Shown here: in pieces, positions 6,033 through 8,922 of the stretch
Layout of the letters: every line of letters begins with the position of its first letter
Numbering within the stretch: position 1 is the first letter of the stretch
NCBI GenBank assembly: GCA_009784305.1
Contig: WRBZ01000029.1
Location: 1 to 8,922, forward strand
Source of the DNA: Synergistaceae bacterium
Lineage (GTDB): Bacteria > Synergistota > Synergistia > Synergistales > Aminobacteriaceae
Length of the DNA: 8,922 nt
Direction: 5' to 3'
Made by a program: the position numbers and the translations under genes
Notes under the pieces: model-generated
What the model saw: only the letters and a program-made list of their open reading frames with translations
Told to the model about the DNA's origin: nothing
The model's database searches: none

Positions 6033-7697
6033 TTGAAAAAACCTTACATCATTATACCCTGTTTATTTTTGTTGATGTTTATGAGCATTACTTATGCAGA
6101 AGCATCTGCATTCATCCCTGAACAGCGAATAATAAAAATAGGGCAGATAAAGCCCGGAATGACAGGATATGCACTGACTGTTCTGCAGGGGCAAACTATC
6201 AGCCGCATTCCCGTGGAAGTGATAAATGTCCTCCCAAGAAAAGGTAATCCAAGTAGTTTGATACTGGTTAAAATCAATGACGGAACTGCAGCGGCCGGAA
6301 TGAGCGGCAGCCCTGTTTATTTAGGAAACAAGTTAGCGGGAGCCATAGGTTACGGTTTTTTGAACGCGAACCATAAATTGGTAATGGTCACTCCGATCGA
6401 GGAGATGATGAGCGTGTTTTCATGGCCGGATAAAAAAATTGTGATTCCGGTAAATTCTTTGAAATTGAACGCTCCTCTTTCAGTAAGCGGGGTAGGGAAC
6501 AGTGCGGCATATTCTATAGGTGAAATCTTAGGGCGTAGAATTGAACTTGCCGGAGGAGCCTATAATGGATTCATGCCCATTGAAGAGAATGCAAAACTAA
6601 AGCCGGGTGAAGCAATTATGGCGTTCATCGCCTGGGGGGATGTCACGGTCGGAGTGACCGGCACATTGACCGCTACTTCAAAAGACGGTAGATTTTTGGC
6701 TTTTGCGCATCCGTTTCTTGAACTTGGAGCGGTAAATTTTCCGATAGCAAGGTCAAAAATAGATTATGTAGTCGAAAACAGAGAATTTCCATTCAAGATA
6801 TCAACCCCAATATCGTTTGTCGGAACAATGACTCAAGACAGGCAGCAGGGTGTTGGCGGACATTTGGGATATTTTGCCCCGTCAGTGTCCGCTTCACTGG
6901 TATTCAAGAATAGAGATTTTGAGCATGTTTATCGCAAAGGTTTCAACATCGTTTACGCGCCTTTTATTACACCCAGGTTGATAGGGACTATATTTTCCGG
7001 GTTAATAAGGGAGTTGTGGGGAAGGAACGGTGAGGGGACTATAGTTACAACTTTCAGCGTAAGCGGAGGCAGTATCAGAAATGCCTGGCGCCGTAATAAT
7101 GTGTTCTTTTCGCCTACAAACGCGGTGGAAGCTCCTAACCAGGAGATATCGCTTTTATCCGAAATATTTCTTCTCAACGCTTTCGAAAAAATATTTCCAA
7201 TAGGATTCGAACTTGAAGTTGAGGTAATGCAAGAACCCAGAGTGCTTTATATAGAAGAAATAGTTATTGATGAAACTGAAATCGACCCGGGCGAAACAGT
7301 TGAGATCCAAGTGAAGCTGCGCCCGTGGAGGAAAAAACAACTGATACGCAGCTTTGATCTGAAAGTTCCGGAAGATGCTTCCGGGACATGCGAAGTGATC
7401 GTCAGAGGCGGAGCGTTTGATACGACCCCTCCAACGGCAATAATTGAAGGATGGAAATCAATAGATGATTTTGACAGAATGTTGAAAGAAATTGACGCTT
7501 TGGAAACCAATAATGAACTCATAGTCGAGCTTGTTACCCGGCCAAATCAGGAGAAGAACAATCCGCAAAACGAGTATTTGAGTGAAATCAGGGAAAGAAG
7601 GATCAAAGAGGGAAGTATGCGTGTTTTCCGTTCGGATTACTTTGTTGATGGCCATATGCGCAAGCAAATCGAAATTAACCCTAAGAGATCCAAATAA
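6033..7697 (+). CDS. Exported SpoIVB-like S55 peptidase-domain protein
   Basis: A 554-residue protein with an N-terminal hydrophobic signal (about 4-24), so exported or membrane-tethered. Residues 40-130 hold PGMTGYALTV, LVKIND (78-83) and GMSGSPVY (89-96). The S55 serine peptidase family uses Ser in GMSGSP; Ser91 is the likely nucleophile and Asp83 the likely acid. Residues 191-290 hold GEAIMAF, GTLTATSKDGRFLAFAHPF (210-228) and GTMTQDRQQGVGGHLG, with His226 in the place of the SpoIVB catalytic His. The elements thus run Asp-Ser then His, the reverse of Bacillus SpoIVB. No PDZ domain is seen. Residues 330-554 are a less recognisable beta-rich and then charged region. No sporulation genes surround it, so the spore role of SpoIVB should not be transferred; the substrate is unknown. 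The TTG start has AAGGAG 8 bases upstream. The gene ends 2 bases before tmk, suggesting co-transcription. Confidence 0.8.
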   Translation: MKKPYIIIPCLFLLMFMSITYAEASAFIPEQRIIKIGQIKPGMTGYALTVLQGQTISRIPVEVINVLPRKGNPSSLILVKINDGTAAAGMSGSPVYLGNKLAGAIGYGFLNANHKLVMVTPIEEMMSVFSWPDKKIVIPVNSLKLNAPLSVSGVGNSAAYSIGEILGRRIELAGGAYNGFMPIEENAKLKPGEAIMAFIAWGDVTVGVTGTLTATSKDGRFLAFAHPFLELGAVNFPIARSKIDYVVENREFPFKISTPISFVGTMTQDRQQGVGGHLGYFAPSVSASLVFKNRDFEHVYRKGFNIVYAPFITPRLIGTIFSGLIRELWGRNGEGTIVTTFSVSGGSIRNAWRRNNVFFSPTNAVEAPNQEISLLSEIFLLNAFEKIFPIGFELEVEVMQEPRVLYIEEIVIDETEIDPGETVEIQVKLRPWRKKQLIRSFDLKVPEDASGTCEVIVRGGAFDTTPPTAIIEGWKSIDDFDRMLKEIDALETNNELIVELVTRPNQEKNNPQNEYLSEIRERRIKEGSMRVFRSDYFVDGHMRKQIEINPKRSK

Positions 7698-7699
7698 GT

Positions 7700-8320
7700 A
7701 TGAGAATAAGTAATCGTTTTATTACAATAGAAGGAATAGACGGCTGCGGAAAAAGCACACAGGCAGAAATGCTTTCGGATTGGCTTTCACTTAGATTCGG
7801 GAAGAATAAAGTAGTAAAAACTTACGAGCCGGGCGGTTCAGGTAATGAAATAAGGAACATACTCCTTAACTCATCAATGTCCGAGCGCTCGGAACTGCTT
7901 TTATTTTTGGCGGATAGGATGGAGCATGTGCAGAATATCATTTTGCCTGCATTATGCGAGAACAAATGGGTCATATGCGAACGTTATATCGATTCGACCA
8001 TCGTTTATCAATCATTCGGAAGGGGTATTCCCGCCTGTGAAATAGAAAGATTGTTCGCTTGGTGTGAATTTCCTGTCCCGCAACTGACAATTTACTTGGA
8101 TGTTCCCGTGGATGTAGCTGTCTCAAGAGTTGATTCGCGAGGGAACAAGGACAGGATAGAGTCAGTCGGTATTGAATTTATTCGTAAAATCTATTCCGCA
8201 TATAAACAATTATCCATTGACAGGAAACGGATTGTACGGGTGGATGCCTCGCTTGATATACATAAAGTAGCGGATAGTGTTCGTAATGTTTTGGAGGAAC
8301 GATTTGAGCTTAAAAGTTAA
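7700..8320 (+). CDS. tmk: Thymidylate kinase (dTMP kinase)
   Basis: A 206-residue cytoplasmic enzyme that phosphorylates dTMP to dTDP with ATP, an essential step of dTTP synthesis. The P-loop is GIDGCGKST (12-20), preceded by the usual FITIE strand. EPGGS (43-47) matches the dTMP-binding loop normally written REPGGT, with Y in place of the Arg. ERYIDSTIVYQSFGRG (94-109) matches the DR(Y/H) motif, with Glu where Asp is most common. The LID region is around RGNKDRIE (147-154). Its length is usual for the family. ATG starts 2 bases after the S55 stop codon, with only a weak AAGAG at 7683-7687, so translation is probably coupled to the upstream gene. The 3' end overlaps the yaaR-like gene by 17 bases. 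Confidence 0.96.
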   Translation: MRISNRFITIEGIDGCGKSTQAEMLSDWLSLRFGKNKVVKTYEPGGSGNEIRNILLNSSMSERSELLLFLADRMEHVQNIILPALCENKWVICERYIDSTIVYQSFGRGIPACEIERLFAWCEFPVPQLTIYLDVPVDVAVSRVDSRGNKDRIESVGIEFIRKIYSAYKQLSIDRKRIVRVDASLDIHKVADSVRNVLEERFELKS

Positions 8321-8741
8321 GCGTGATGAATCCAATAGCAGTAAATTAATGAGTCATTCCGGGTCAGGGCATGCGACGCGCGCCAACTCCGTTCAGCCTA
8401 TTTCCCCTTCATTTATTTTCAGTATGGAAGATGCTGAAATAGGTGAGTTATTGAAACGGCTTGACGCCATCTCGCGGAAACTTTCGATGTTTCCCACGGA
8501 AAAAATGATGCACGAATACAGATGTATAGTAGGCGAGCTTATGCGCCGTTCCATGTCGGCATATCATTTACGCAAAGACCTCAGATGGCGCCGCAGCGAT
8601 AAAAACCTTTATGTCACCATTGAGAAAATTGAATCCGACCTGGATGAATTGGAAGAGGTTTTTAAACGTGAAGGGATCAGAACGCGTGGATTTTACCTTA
8701 TGGAAGAGATCAAAGGATGCTTAATATCTCTTTTGATATAG
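8304..8741 (+). CDS. yaaR: YaaR / DUF327 family protein
   Basis: A 145-residue cytoplasmic protein of unknown function, close to the length of Bacillus YaaR. The first 40 residues are polar and probably disordered. The rest is helical and charged: ELLKRLDAISRKLSMFPT, then YRCIVGELMRRSMSAYHLRK, then EKIESDLDELEEVF, ending EEIKGCLISLLI, which follows the DUF327 pattern (the family normally ends IKGLLIDL or similar). The start is TTG at 8304 with GGAGG at 8293-8297 (6-base spacing), inside the end of tmk. An upstream ATG at 8277 lacks such a site. It lies between tmk and a holB-like gene, the same neighbourhood as in Bacillus, but yaaQ, usually found before yaaR there, is absent. Its conservation next to tmk and holB hints at a DNA replication or envelope role, which remains unproven. 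Confidence 0.8.
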   Translation: MSLKVKRDESNSSKLMSHSGSGHATRANSVQPISPSFIFSMEDAEIGELLKRLDAISRKLSMFPTEKMMHEYRCIVGELMRRSMSAYHLRKDLRWRRSDKNLYVTIEKIESDLDELEEVFKREGIRTRGFYLMEEIKGCLISLLI

Positions 8742-8922
8742 AAAAATTGCAATTACGGGACAAGCTTGGAGGGAAAGAAAATCTTTCCCATGCTTTTGCT
8801 GTCAGATGCCCGCAATATATGCATTTTGAAATAGTGTTGGAAATAGGAAAACTTACGCTTGGAGATTCCGGATGGGTTGAAAACAAGCATCCGGACCTTT
8901 TATTTGCCGGCGAGAACTCGAT
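8717..8922 (+). CDS. holB: DNA polymerase III delta' subunit-like, N-terminal part (runs off window)
   Basis: Only the first 68 codons are present. The protein opens MLNISFDIEKLQLRDKLGG, then has NLSHAFAVRCP (28-38) and KHPDLLFAGE near the end. These match the delta' layout, where LAHAYLFSGP is followed by the P-loop and, further on, HPDL. Here the P-loop is replaced (CPQYMHFE) and the zinc-binding cysteines that usually precede HPDL are missing. It could therefore be a degenerate, non-ATP-binding clamp-loader subunit, and E. coli delta' also does not bind ATP. ATG 8717 overlaps the yaaR end by 25 bases; GGAAGAG (8702-8708) lies 8 bases upstream. The identification rests mainly on position after tmk-yaaR and on the two short motifs, so it is moderate. 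Confidence 0.6.
   Translation, partial: MLNISFDIEKLQLRDKLGGKENLSHAFAVRCPQYMHFEIVLEIGKLTLGDSGWVENKHPDLLFAGENS

Overview
The window looks like a chromosomal stretch from an anaerobic bacterium, most probably of the phylum Synergistota. That placement is an inference. It rests on a periplasmic branched-chain amino acid binding protein, a signal-peptide-bearing S55 (SpoIVB-like) protein in a non-spore context, a tmk-yaaR-holB order, and heavy use of TTG start codons. No rRNA, tRNA or CRISPR array is visible.

Layout. Positions 1-202 hold two tandem copies of a 66-69 base hairpin-forming repeat, directly upstream of a secreted 617-residue protein with two Cna-B/SpaA-like beta domains (203-2056). 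Its terminator (2117-2143) is followed at once by the 5' end of a group II intron. That intron is a wreck: the start of domain I (2146-2250) is fused directly to a short piece of its reverse transcriptase (2251-2382), and then runs into a palindromic repeat. A new transcription unit starts at an extended -10 promoter (about 2531) and encodes a solitary periplasmic amino-acid-type binding protein (2590-3735), closed by a strong hairpin. Convergent to it is a monofunctional biotin-protein ligase (birA, minus strand, 3868-4647).

Divergent from birA is prfB (4732-5839), which encodes release factor 2 and is read through a programmed +1 frameshift at an in-frame TGA. A 193-base spacer with two palindromic repeat elements leads to a second run of same-strand genes: an S55 peptidase-domain protein (6033-7697), thymidylate kinase (7700-8320), a YaaR/DUF327 protein (8304-8741) and the start of a DNA polymerase III delta'-like gene (8717 to the window end). 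The last four genes are packed with 2-base spacing or short overlaps and are probably one operon; the tmk-yaaR-holB order matches that of Bacillus but lacks yaaQ.

The most interesting observations are: (1) the S55 protein has its catalytic elements in the order Asp-Ser...His, the reverse of SpoIVB, which suggests a circular permutation; (2) the internally deleted group II intron parked behind a terminator; (3) the tandem hairpin repeats in front of the surface-protein gene; (4) a family of TAGGG-starting palindromes in three intergenic gaps; (5) five of the eight genes appear to start with TTG. I do not see a complete new defence or mobile system here.
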